Below, in pieces: positions 44,002 through 52,328 of a stretch of DNA of 64,000 bases. How positions within the stretch are numbered: position 1 is the first letter of the stretch; every line of letters begins with the position of its first letter. Origin of the DNA: Bifidobacterium asteroides DSM 20089 (GTDB lineage Bacteria > Actinomycetota > Actinomycetes > Actinomycetales > Bifidobacteriaceae); NCBI RefSeq assembly GCF_002715865.1, contig NZ_CP017696.1:1798001-1862000 (forward strand), given 5' to 3'. The notes under the pieces are model-generated. The model made no database searches, had not been told where the DNA came from, and saw nothing but the letters and a program-made list of their open reading frames with translations. A program made the translations under genes and the position numbers.

Positions 44002-45812
44002 GATTGTCCTTCGCTCTTCGGTGTTTGCATGGATGCCGTGACCTCAAAGGGCACAGCCCCTTCGGCGGCCTGCTCGGTTTCCGTCCGATGGACGGGTGCC
44101 GACGGCGACCCGCCGGAGTCCTGATTCGACCGCGACCGCTCCTGCTTGTGCAGGCGGTGGGTCGACACAATTGCCAGCACGACCACGACCAGGGCCGCCA
44201 GAATCTGGGCGCCGATGGTCTGCGTGTAGGGATACAGCCCGATCCAGTCGCTGGTGGGCACACCGGGCAGGTAGGTGGCCGGCACCAGGTCGCCCTCGAT
44301 CAGGGCATGAACCCCGCCCCCGGCGAAGATGACCACCATGACCGCCATGAGCAGGCTGGTGATGATGAAGAAGGGCCGGATGGGGATCTTGACCGAGGTG
44401 AAGCGAATGAGCACGAAGACGATGACCAGGACCACGGCGGCAGCTGCAAAACCGGTCCAAATCTCCCGTCTGCCACCGGGAGCCATGGCGAAGATGGCCT
44501 GGTAGAACATGACCGTCTCCGCCCCCTCCCTGAAGACCGCCAGGAAGGAGAGCAGGGCCAGGGAGATCACGCTGCCCTTCGAGATGGCCGCCACCGTCCG
44601 GCTCCGGATGTAGTGGTTCCAGGATTCCACAGAGGACTTGGACAGCATCCAGTTACTGGTGTAGAGCAGCATGAGCATGGCTACCAGGGCCACCACGCCC
44701 TCCAGGATCTCCTGCTGGGGACCGTTCCCGTTGAAGAGCAGGGTGAAGAGCAGGGCCACCAGCCCGCTGGCCACCAGACCTGCCGCAATGCCCCAGTAGA
44801 TGTGCCGAATCTTGTCTTTATGGCCGGCCTTGACCAGGTAGGCGATGATGGCCGCTACCACCAGGATGGCCTCCAGACCCTCCCTCAGCAGAACCACGAA
44901 AGCCTGGCCGAAGGCGGAAGTCAGGAAGGACGTCCACCCATTGACCTGGTCTGCGGCGCCCCCGTCCAGAGTGGCTGCGTCCTCGACCAGCATGCTCTTC
45001 AGGTCGTTCACCAGGGTCTTGGCCGGTTTGCCGGCCACCATGGCCATCCGGGTCTCCTTGAACTGGTATTCCACCTGAGAGACCCTGTTGCCACTGATGG
45101 CATTCATGACGTTCTTTTCGAAGCCCAGCTTCTCGTAATACTGGTAATAGGCCTTGTTGACCAGGTCGGATCCCGCCTGGCCCTGTCCCTTGGACGCTTG
45201 GGCGAGCGCCTGATCGAGAATCGGCGTCATCTCATGGGCCACCTGGGTCCAGGTCCGGTCGCCCTTGCCGGTGTTCCGATGCTTCTTGGCTGCATCCAAC
45301 CGTCGACGATCCGCCTTGATCTGCTCCTGCTGGGCCTTGGCATAGGCACGGGGATTGGCCAGCCCTTGTGTGGCATCCAGCTGGGTGGCCGCAGCAACCA
45401 GGTCGGCCTTGAGCTTTTCACTGCCCTGGGTCAGGGCCTGCGCGGCATCCGGGGCGTAGGCCTGGCCCTGCAGAGCCTGGAACTGCCCATCCAGAGCGTT
45501 GCGCCTGTCCTGCCCCAGGGTCGACTCGACCACCGAGACGAATCCGGATCCCACATAGCTTACGTTGTAGGCCCCCATGAATTGCGAGGCCGCCCCGGCA
45601 CGATCCCCCCGGGCATAGTCCTCGCACCCTCTATCCAACTGATGGGATACTGAGCCAGCCACCTGGGCCCAGCTGTCATAATCCGTGGCTCCGCTCGCCG
45701 CCATGGCCGACTGCGGGGTCTGCAGGACCAGGAACATCAGGGCCAGCAACAGGCATGAGAGCAGGGAGCCAGCGGTCCTGGCCACTCGTGTCCTGCCGAC
45801 CTGTGCAACCAT
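43998..45812 (-). CDS. FTR1-family iron permease with long extracytoplasmic N-terminus
   Basis: A 604-residue protein and first gene of the iron operon. A signal peptide (about 1-38, ending SAMA) is followed by a roughly 260-residue helical extracytoplasmic domain, then seven membrane segments. The two iron-binding REGLE-type motifs are REGLE at 310-314 and REGAE at 428-432, both intact. Family length is commonly 280 for EfeU, so the large N-terminal domain groups it with bacterial FtrC/FetM-type proteins. AAGGAG lies about ten bases before ATG. No clear DtxR-type iron box was found upstream. Confidence 0.92.
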   Translation of the reverse strand: MVAQVGRTRVARTAGSLLSCLLLALMFLVLQTPQSAMAASGATDYDSWAQVAGSVSHQLDRGCEDYARGDRAGAASQFMGAYNVSYVGSGFVSVVESTLGQDRRNALDGQFQALQGQAYAPDAAQALTQGSEKLKADLVAAATQLDATQGLANPRAYAKAQQEQIKADRRRLDAAKKHRNTGKGDRTWTQVAHEMTPILDQALAQASKGQGQAGSDLVNKAYYQYYEKLGFEKNVMNAISGNRVSQVEYQFKETRMAMVAGKPAKTLVNDLKSMLVEDAATLDGGAADQVNGWTSFLTSAFGQAFVVLLREGLEAILVVAAIIAYLVKAGHKDKIRHIYWGIAAGLVASGLVALLFTLLFNGNGPQQEILEGVVALVAMLMLLYTSNWMLSKSSVESWNHYIRSRTVAAISKGSVISLALLSFLAVFREGAETVMFYQAIFAMAPGGRREIWTGFAAAAVVLVIVFVLIRFTSVKIPIRPFFIITSLLMAVMVVIFAGGGVHALIEGDLVPATYLPGVPTSDWIGLYPYTQTIGAQILAALVVVVLAIVSTHRLHKQERSRSNQDSGGSPSAPVHRTETEQAAEGAVPFEVTASMQTPKSEGQS

Positions 45813-45971
45813 GGGCGATGATCTCCTTCGTCAGTCCCTCGTAATCGAACCTGCGAGAAACGAAGGCCGATTTGACAACTACCGAAAATCAATCTAGCCC
45901 AAGCGCAAGCGGAAAAACAGACTTGTTTCTAGCGTTTTAAGGCCATATAATGCGCCCACGCTCGCAGACGG

Positions 45972-47462
45972 TCAGTCGACCGACAACGGCTCACCCTTAT
46001 GCTTCCACAGGCAGATGCCGCCGAATACCAGCAGCCAGACCAATCCCAGTATGGCTGGATAGCGGGTGTCGGGAGCCAGGAAGAGCGAGAGATAGATCAG
46101 GACGAAGAAGGCGATGGCAAGAGCTCCGGTCACCCGGTAGGCCGGCATGATGAACCCATCGGGCATGAAGTCCGGGCTGGTCCGGTAGCGACGGTGAGCA
46201 AGCAGGGTCAGAATGTAGATGAAGATGATGACCGCGCTGGAGCAGGAGGTGAACAGGACAAAGGTGTTCTCGAAGCCGGGCAGCATATGCAACACCGGGG
46301 ATAAGAGGATCAACACCCCGGACAGAACGATGGCTCGGGCGGGCACCTTGCCGCGGCGCGAAATCGTATGGAGGCTGCGCATCACAGGAGAGCGGCCGGC
46401 CGCAGCCAGCTGGAAGAGGTTGCGGCCGGCGGAGTAGAGCAGGGAGTTCAGCGAGGAGCTGGCTGCTGTGATGACCACGAAGAAGACCAATGCGGCCGCC
46501 CAGTCCACCCCGGCGTAGCGGAAGACCATGACGAAGGGCGAGGTGAAGCTGCCGTCGGCGTTGGGGCGGAAGGATCGCCAGGGCACGATCAGCATGATGG
46601 CGACCAGGGCACCCACGTAGAAAATCAGTACGCGCAGGATGATCTGATTGATGGCCTTAGGCAGGACCTTGCGGGGATTCTGGGTCTCGGAGACGGTCAC
46701 GCCCACGAATTCGATCATCTCGTAAGCGAAGAAGACCATCTGGAAGCTCATGAAGAAGGCCATCCACCCGTTGGGCGCCAGACTCAGACCGGTGGTGATG
46801 TTGTCAAAGCCGGCATGTCCGGCCGGGCTGATCCAATCCTGTCCCGGCATGTGAACCGCCGGATAGTGGAAGCCTGTGATGACCATGACCACAGCCGTGA
46901 CGATCATGGCCAGAATCAGGGTGATTTTGATCATGGAGAACCAGAACTCGGTCTCCCCGAAAACCCTTACGGCAATCAGGTTGATGCACACCATGGCCGT
47001 CAGGAAGCACAGCTCGATCAGACCCCGCCAGGCGCTCAGATCAATGCCGAAGGTGCCGAAGAAAGTGACGAAGTAGGTGCCCACGGCGGTCAGCTCGGAC
47101 ATGCCGATCAGGATGAGCACGATCCAGTAGGACCAGCCGGCGAAGGACCCCCACCCCTGGCCTAGGTAGCGGCTGATGAAGGCGATGAAGGTGTGCTGGA
47201 CGGGGCTGCGATACATGAGCTCGCCAATGGCCCGCATGAGCAGGTACATGATCACACCGACGCCGATGTATACCAGGATGATGGAGGGCCCGGTCAGGGC
47301 TATGGACTTGCCCGACCCCAGGAAGAGCCCGGTGCCGATGGTGCCGCCGATGGCGATGAACTGCACATGACGGTTGCTCAGACCGCGTTCCATACCGTCG
47401 CCTGCCGAGGCACTGTCACCCTGATTCTGTTGCGCCAAAGGGCCATTGCCCGTACGGTTCAT
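45972..47462 (-). CDS. Amino acid permease (APC superfamily, AroP/CycA-like)
   Basis: A 496-residue permease with 12 membrane segments. The TM1 unwinding motif is IAIGGTIGTGLFLGSGKSIALTGPS, and the family pattern RAIGELMYRSPVQHTFIAFISRYLGQGWGSFAGWSYW follows. Substrate-related TM6 has VFFAYEMIEFVGVTVSETQNPRKVLPKAIN. Start 47462 has AAGGAGG nine bases upstream. It resembles D-serine/alanine/glycine or aromatic amino acid carriers, but the substrate is not certain. It is divergent from another APC permease, with about 300 bases between. Confidence 0.82.
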   Translation of the reverse strand: MNRTGNGPLAQQNQGDSASAGDGMERGLSNRHVQFIAIGGTIGTGLFLGSGKSIALTGPSIILVYIGVGVIMYLLMRAIGELMYRSPVQHTFIAFISRYLGQGWGSFAGWSYWIVLILIGMSELTAVGTYFVTFFGTFGIDLSAWRGLIELCFLTAMVCINLIAVRVFGETEFWFSMIKITLILAMIVTAVVMVITGFHYPAVHMPGQDWISPAGHAGFDNITTGLSLAPNGWMAFFMSFQMVFFAYEMIEFVGVTVSETQNPRKVLPKAINQIILRVLIFYVGALVAIMLIVPWRSFRPNADGSFTSPFVMVFRYAGVDWAAALVFFVVITAASSSLNSLLYSAGRNLFQLAAAGRSPVMRSLHTISRRGKVPARAIVLSGVLILLSPVLHMLPGFENTFVLFTSCSSAVIIFIYILTLLAHRRYRTSPDFMPDGFIMPAYRVTGALAIAFFVLIYLSLFLAPDTRYPAILGLVWLLVFGGICLWKHKGEPLSVD

Positions 47463-47688
47463 GCGACTGCACCTCCTTGTCTTCACAACCCATTAATCAT
47501 CGCCGTCCAGGAAGGGACGTCCCGTCGAGGCCGGTAGGTCAGCAATACCACAGAGGTGTCGATAACCGGGAGCAGACGGCAGGCACCGACGCCCATGGTA
47601 GGACCCGGCGGTCACGATTCGGCGAATTGAACGTCTCATATGGCGGACGCCTCTATTCCACAATGCAAAGGCATGCTCATTCCGCTCG

Positions 47689-47737
47689 GACCGGCTCCTA
47701 TAGGGTTGGCCCTGTCAGCCGGTCACATTCAGCTGAC
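47689..47737 (+). promoter_or_regulatory. Mutually exclusive hairpins upstream of an amino acid permease
   Basis: GACCGGCT (47689-47696) pairs with AGCCGGTC (47717-47724), with an inner AGGG/CCCT stem. GTCAGC (47714-47719) could instead pair with GCTGAC (47732-47737). The two stems share the AGC of 47717-47719, so only one can form. They lie 28-76 bases before the ATG at 47765. Riboregulation is inference; no known riboswitch class was recognised. Confidence 0.35.
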
Positions 47738-47764
47738 AACTACCAACTAAGGAACGACATCCCC

Positions 47765-49228
47765 ATGGATCAACCCAAGGAGCCGCAGGGCAAGAACCTG
47801 CGCAAAACCCTGAAGAACAGGCACATCCAGCTCATTTCGCTGGGCGGCGCCATCGGGACGGGACTCTTCTACGGGTCCGGGGAATCCATCTCATTGGCAG
47901 GGCCGGCCATCATCATCGCCTATCTGATAGGCGGTTTGGCCATCTTCATGATCGTCAGGGCCATGAGCGAAATGAGCGTGGAAGACCCCAAGTCCGGCGC
48001 TTTCAGCTACTACGCCACCCGCTACTGGTCCAAGCGGGCAGGGTTCGTTTCTGGGTGGAACTACTGGATGAACTACGTGCTGGTATCCATGGTCGAACTT
48101 TCCGTAGTGGGCACCTTCGTCAACTTCTGGTTCCCGGCAATACCCGCCTGGGTCTCTGCGGCCTTCTTCCTGGTGGTCATCACGGCAGCCAATCTGATGG
48201 GGGTCAGCAAGTTCGGCGAGTTCGAGTTCTGGTTCGCCATCATCAAGATCGCAGCCATCGTCGCCATGATCATCGGCGGCCTGGCCGTCGTGGTCATGGC
48301 CCTGCCCACGGCCAACGGTCTGCGGGCCTCCTTCGCCAACTGGTTCACAGTAGGCGGCGGGTTCCTGCCCAACGGACTCATGAGGCACGGGGCCAACGGC
48401 CAGTGGACCGGCCTGCTCATGTCGCTGGCGGTGGTCATGTTCAGCTTCGGCGGCACCGAGCTGATCGGCATCACCGCCGGGGAGGCCTCCGATCCGCGCC
48501 GGACCATCCCCAAGGCCACCAACGCCATCATCTGGAGGATTCTGGTCTTCTACATCCTGACGCTTGGGGTGATCATGGCCGTTGTCCCCTGGAATGCCAT
48601 CGGCAAGCCCAATGCGCAGGGCATGGTCGTCAGCCCCTTCGTCCAGATCTTCGACTCGGTTGGAGTCCATGCAGCCGCAGGCATCCTCAACTTCGTCTGT
48701 CTGACAGCGGTCATGAGCGTTTACAACTCGGCCCTCTACTCCAACTCCCGCATGCTGTTCTCCCTGGCCCGGCAGGGCAATGCCCCCAAGTATCTGGGAC
48801 GGCTGTCCAAGGGAGGCGTGCCCTACACAGGAGTGCTGACCTCGGCCTGCATCATCGCCCTGGCCGTGGTCGTGGTCTTCCTCTGGCCGCAGTTCGCCTT
48901 CAACTACCTCATGAGCATCGCCACGATCTCGGCCATCATCAACTGGTCCATGATCATGGTGACCGAGATGCTCTTCCGGCGTGCTGTTGCCCGCGGCGAG
49001 GGCCCCGGCGACCTGGCAGGCAGGACCGGCGAAAGCGCTCTGAACGCCCTGCACTTCAAGCTGCCCTTTGCCCGGGTGACCCCCTGGGCGGTCCTGGCCT
49101 TCCTGGCCATGATCGTGGTGCTCATGTGCTTCTCGCCCAGCTACCGGGTGGCCGTCATCGCCGGGCCCATCTGGCTGATTGTCCTGCTGGTGGCCTATCA
49201 GCTGACCCAGGGGCGAGCGCGGCAGTGA
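47765..49228 (+). CDS. Amino acid permease (APC superfamily)
   Basis: A 487-residue permease with 12 membrane segments. TM1 is ISLGGAIGTGLFYGSGESISLAGPA, TM3 region SGWNYWMNYVLVSMVELSVVG, and TM6 FSFGGTELIGITAGEASDPRRTIPKATNAI. Start 47765 follows AAGGA 12 bases upstream; the frame continues upstream to 47477, but that part has no membrane or family match. It belongs to the ProY/AroP-type branch. Substrate is not predictable from sequence. Paired hairpins precede it. Confidence 0.82.
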   Translation: MDQPKEPQGKNLRKTLKNRHIQLISLGGAIGTGLFYGSGESISLAGPAIIIAYLIGGLAIFMIVRAMSEMSVEDPKSGAFSYYATRYWSKRAGFVSGWNYWMNYVLVSMVELSVVGTFVNFWFPAIPAWVSAAFFLVVITAANLMGVSKFGEFEFWFAIIKIAAIVAMIIGGLAVVVMALPTANGLRASFANWFTVGGGFLPNGLMRHGANGQWTGLLMSLAVVMFSFGGTELIGITAGEASDPRRTIPKATNAIIWRILVFYILTLGVIMAVVPWNAIGKPNAQGMVVSPFVQIFDSVGVHAAAGILNFVCLTAVMSVYNSALYSNSRMLFSLARQGNAPKYLGRLSKGGVPYTGVLTSACIIALAVVVVFLWPQFAFNYLMSIATISAIINWSMIMVTEMLFRRAVARGEGPGDLAGRTGESALNALHFKLPFARVTPWAVLAFLAMIVVLMCFSPSYRVAVIAGPIWLIVLLVAYQLTQGRARQ

Positions 49229-49243
49229 TATAAGCAGGAGAAC

Positions 49244-50200
49244 TCAGCGGTCTTTCTCCTTTTTGCGGTCCGCGACCAGCGCCTCCAGCAGCCGCTGGTC
49301 GCGGTCGGCGATCATGGCTTGGCTCTCGGCCCCCTGCCAGGAATAGAACCCCTGACCGCTCTTGGCGCCTAGCTGCCCTGCTTGAACCTTGGTCTTCAAG
49401 ATCGGGTCCTCGCCAGGACGGTTGTCCAAATCGTCGTAGAGGTACTTGGAGATATTGTCGAAGACATCCAATCCTCCCAAATCAGCGCTGGCGATGGGTC
49501 CAAGGATGCTCCACCGTCGACCCAGGCTGTAGGTGACGATCTCATCGACGGCCTGCGGTGTGGCGATTCCCCGTTTCACGATATTCAGGCACTCCCGAAT
49601 AACCGCCGCCTGGATGCGGTTGCCCACGAATCCGAGTGATTCTGTAGATAGCGCCACGGCATGCTTGCCGATGCGGTTCATGAGTTCAACCGTGGTATCC
49701 ACCACGCCCTGGTCGGTGTCCGCAGCAGGCACCACCTCGACCAGGGGCATGAGCTGGGCGGGATTCCAGAAGTGGGCCACCAGGAACCGCTGAGGATGCT
49801 GCAGCACCGAGGCGATCTCAGTGGGCCCCAGTCCCGAGGTGTTAGTGGCCAGAATGGTCTGCTCTCCAACTATGGTCTCCACCTGTTGCCAAACCTGGTG
49901 CTTGACATTCATGTCTTCCAAGACGGATTCGATGACAAAGTCGGCATCAGCCAGAATGCCGTAATCAGTGTCCTCCTGAATCCGATCCAGCACGCTCTCC
50001 CTCTGATCCTGGGAAATCAACCCAGCACCGATGAAGGTATCCAGATCATGCTCGATCAATCCCCTCCCCCGGTCCAGTGCCTGGTGGCTGGAGTCCACCA
50101 GCCGGACCGGATACCCCTGCATGGCGAACTGGAGCGCCGTGGCATGCCCCATGGTCCCCGCTCCGATATTGCCGATTACCTTGATGTCGTCGACCTTCAT
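49244..50200 (-). CDS. 3-hydroxyacyl-CoA dehydrogenase family protein (second copy)
   Basis: A 318-residue NAD-dependent dehydrogenase. The Rossmann motif is IGNIGAGTMGHATALQFAMQG with Asp in VRLVDSS for NAD preference. Catalytic features are the Ser/Asn block LATNTSGLGPTEIAS, His in VAHFWNPAQLMPLVEVV and Asn in GFVGNRIQAAVIRE. PAQLMPLVEVV resembles the L-carnitine or gulonate dehydrogenase branch as well as 3-hydroxybutyryl-CoA dehydrogenase. It is not closely similar to the 29206-30099 protein. GAAGG precedes the ATG. It is a lone minus-strand gene among plus-strand permeases. Confidence 0.82.
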   Translation of the reverse strand: MKVDDIKVIGNIGAGTMGHATALQFAMQGYPVRLVDSSHQALDRGRGLIEHDLDTFIGAGLISQDQRESVLDRIQEDTDYGILADADFVIESVLEDMNVKHQVWQQVETIVGEQTILATNTSGLGPTEIASVLQHPQRFLVAHFWNPAQLMPLVEVVPAADTDQGVVDTTVELMNRIGKHAVALSTESLGFVGNRIQAAVIRECLNIVKRGIATPQAVDEIVTYSLGRRWSILGPIASADLGGLDVFDNISKYLYDDLDNRPGEDPILKTKVQAGQLGAKSGQGFYSWQGAESQAMIADRDQRLLEALVADRKKEKDR

Positions 50201-50371
50201 CAGTCGCTGCCTTCTTTCCTAACGAATTCATACTTATCCTAAGACAGTCGACCGGCATGACCAGGACCGCTCAGCATGGCCAGGGACATTGCAGATCTGC
50301 CTATCGATCATCGAAGACAAGGGATCCGTTTGGGCCTTGTCTGAGAATCCCTCTATGCTGACCGGTAATTG

Positions 50372-50530
50372 CAAATCACTGAAGAGGTCGCCGAACCTAT
50401 CAGTAACCGGGATCAGACAGTACGGTGTCGCGTATTCCCGGCGAAAGGAAGTTCGGCCGAAACGGCACGGATCCGCCCATCCGTCCCGTTGGGCCCGGGT
50501 CGAACAGGTCCGGGACTGTCGCAACCCCAT
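50372..50530 (+). promoter_or_regulatory. Lysine riboswitch (L-box)
   Basis: Conserved elements appear in the right order: AGAGGTCGC, AGTA, GGCGAAAGGAAG, CGGCCGAAACGG, CGTTGGGCC and GGACTGTC. Internal complementarity supports the fold: GCCGAAC with GTTCGGC (P2), CCGGGA with TCCCGG (the P2 extension), CGGAT with ATCCG inside ACGG/CCGT (P4), and CCCGG with CCGGG (P5). It ends about 120 bases before the permease ATG. A 9-bp hairpin (GAACCGACC 50591-50599 with GGTCGGTTC 50624-50632) abuts the ribosome-binding site GAGGA and may be the expression platform. Confidence 0.85.
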
Positions 50531-50648
50531 GTTGCGGAGCGCTATGTGCAGTGTCACGGACAGGCAATGCGTCTGGATTCCGCCTGAGCGGAACCGACCG
50601 GAACCGTCGCCATAGGGCTCTCAGGTCGGTTCGAGGAAAAGAGCAGTC

Positions 50649-52124
50649 ATGGCGACCAGGCAGGGCGGAAAGGCCAGTCCCTCCGCATCCGACGACCGGG
50701 TCCAACGCAACCTCAAGACCCGACACGTCACCATGATTGCCCTGGGTGGCTGCATCGGCACCGGCCTGTTCATGACCTCCGGCTCCACCATCTCCAAGGC
50801 CGGGCCAGGAGGCGCGTTGGTGGCCTATGCGGCCATGGGCCTCATGGTCTACTTCCTGATGACCAGCCTGGGCGAGCTGGCCACCCACCTGCCCACTTCC
50901 GGTTCCTTCGCCGCCTACAATGCCCGCTATGTGGATCCGGCCCTGGGCTTCGCCATGGGCTGGAACTACTGGCTGAACTGGGCCATCACCGTGGCTGTGG
51001 ACATCTCCACCGCCGCCCTGCTGATCCAGTACTGGCTGCCCCACACCCCAGGATGGATATGGAGCCTGCTGGTCCTGGTGGTCATTTTCCTGATCAACGC
51101 CCTGACCGTGTCCACCTTTGGCGAGACCGAGTTCTGGCTCTCCCTGATCAAGGTAGTGACAGTGATCGTCTTCCTGGTCATCGGTCTGGCCATGATCTGC
51201 GGCATCATGTTCCAGCCGGCCGTGGGCCTGGGCAACTTCACCTACAAGGATGCGCCTTTCGTGGGCGGATTCCCCGCCATTCTCAACGTCTTTTTGATTG
51301 CCGGCTTCTCCTTCCAGGGCACCGAGCTGATCGGCGTCACAGCCGGCGAGTCCGAAAACCCCGGCAAGGCGGTACCCAAGGCCATCAATGATGTCTTCTG
51401 GAGGATCCTGCTCTTCTATATCCTGTCCATCTTCGTCATCGCCGCGCTGATCCCCTACACCAGCCCTAATCTGCTGAGCTCCGCCGAGGGGGACATCGCC
51501 ATGTCGCCCTTCACCCTGGTCTTCCAGCGGGCCGGCCTGGCCTCGGCGGCCAGCGTCATGAACGCCATCATCCTGACCTCGGTCCTCTCGTCCGCCAACT
51601 CGGGTGTCTATGCCTCCACCCGAATGCTCTACGCCCTTGCCAAGGACCATTACGCCCCGGCCTTCTTCGGCCACACTACCCGTCACGGCATCCCCATGGC
51701 CTCGCTGGTCGCCACTCTCGTGGTCTCCCTGGCCACCTTCGCCGCCAGCATCTTCGGCCAGCGTATCTACATGTGGCTGGTGGCCGCCTCGGGGCTGACA
51801 GGATTCATCGTCTGGATCGGCATCGCCCTGAGCCACTACCGCTTCCGCCGCGCCTGGGTGGTCCAGGGCCACCGGGTTGATGAACTGCGCTACCATGCCA
51901 AACTCTTCCCCCTGGGGCCCATCCTGGCCCTTGTCCTATGTGTCATCGTCATCGGCGGGCAGAACTTCGAGGCCTTCGTCAACTGGAACTGGCAGGAGAT
52001 CGGCGTCACCTACATCAGCGTGCCTCTGGTACTCGCGCTCTACCTGGGCTACAAGGTCCGGAACCATACCCGGATTGTGCCTCTGGAGACGATGGATTTG
52101 AGCGGAGATCCGGAATCGCTATGA
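50649..52124 (+). CDS. lysP: Lysine permease (APC superfamily), riboswitch controlled
   Basis: A 491-residue 12-segment permease of the LysP/basic amino acid branch. TM1 is IALGGCIGTGLFMTSGSTISKAGPG; further marks are LGELATHLPTSGSFAAYNARYVDPALGFAMGWNYWLNW and SFQGTELIGVTAGESENPGKAVPKAIN. Lysine as substrate is supported by the L-box riboswitch upstream, not by the sequence alone. ATG follows GAGGAAAAGAGC. A close paralogue lies directly downstream. When lysine is abundant the riboswitch should reduce its expression. Confidence 0.88.
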   Translation: MATRQGGKASPSASDDRVQRNLKTRHVTMIALGGCIGTGLFMTSGSTISKAGPGGALVAYAAMGLMVYFLMTSLGELATHLPTSGSFAAYNARYVDPALGFAMGWNYWLNWAITVAVDISTAALLIQYWLPHTPGWIWSLLVLVVIFLINALTVSTFGETEFWLSLIKVVTVIVFLVIGLAMICGIMFQPAVGLGNFTYKDAPFVGGFPAILNVFLIAGFSFQGTELIGVTAGESENPGKAVPKAINDVFWRILLFYILSIFVIAALIPYTSPNLLSSAEGDIAMSPFTLVFQRAGLASAASVMNAIILTSVLSSANSGVYASTRMLYALAKDHYAPAFFGHTTRHGIPMASLVATLVVSLATFAASIFGQRIYMWLVAASGLTGFIVWIGIALSHYRFRRAWVVQGHRVDELRYHAKLFPLGPILALVLCVIVIGGQNFEAFVNWNWQEIGVTYISVPLVLALYLGYKVRNHTRIVPLETMDLSGDPESL

Positions 52125-52158
52125 CAGGTTTGCCAATTACCATGACACATTGTGACCA

Positions 52159-52196
52159 AGGGAGTCGAAAGGCCATACCAATGGCATAGACTCCCT
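52159..52196 (+). terminator. Hairpin between the two lysine-type permease genes
   Basis: AGGGAGTC (52159-52166) pairs with GACTCCCT (52189-52196), with a second GCCAT/ATGGC stem inside. No U run follows, so it may act as a terminator, a processing site or a stabiliser rather than a strong stop. Confidence 0.45.
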
Positions 52197-52328
52197 AAGC
52201 GTTCGAGGACCGGCTCAAGGACCCGGCCATATGAACCTATTCCGGCATCCGGCCGGTGTATCAGGAATCGCAATTTCAGTACGACCCCGGACTCCCCGGT
52301 GCGTCGCCCAGCCAAAAGGAGGAGGATC

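Noticed and set aside
50329-50355. CTGAGA near AGGGAT/ATCCCT, resembling part of a TPP riboswitch
   Set aside because: The remaining TPP-conserved sequence is absent, and the lysine riboswitch directly downstream explains the region better.
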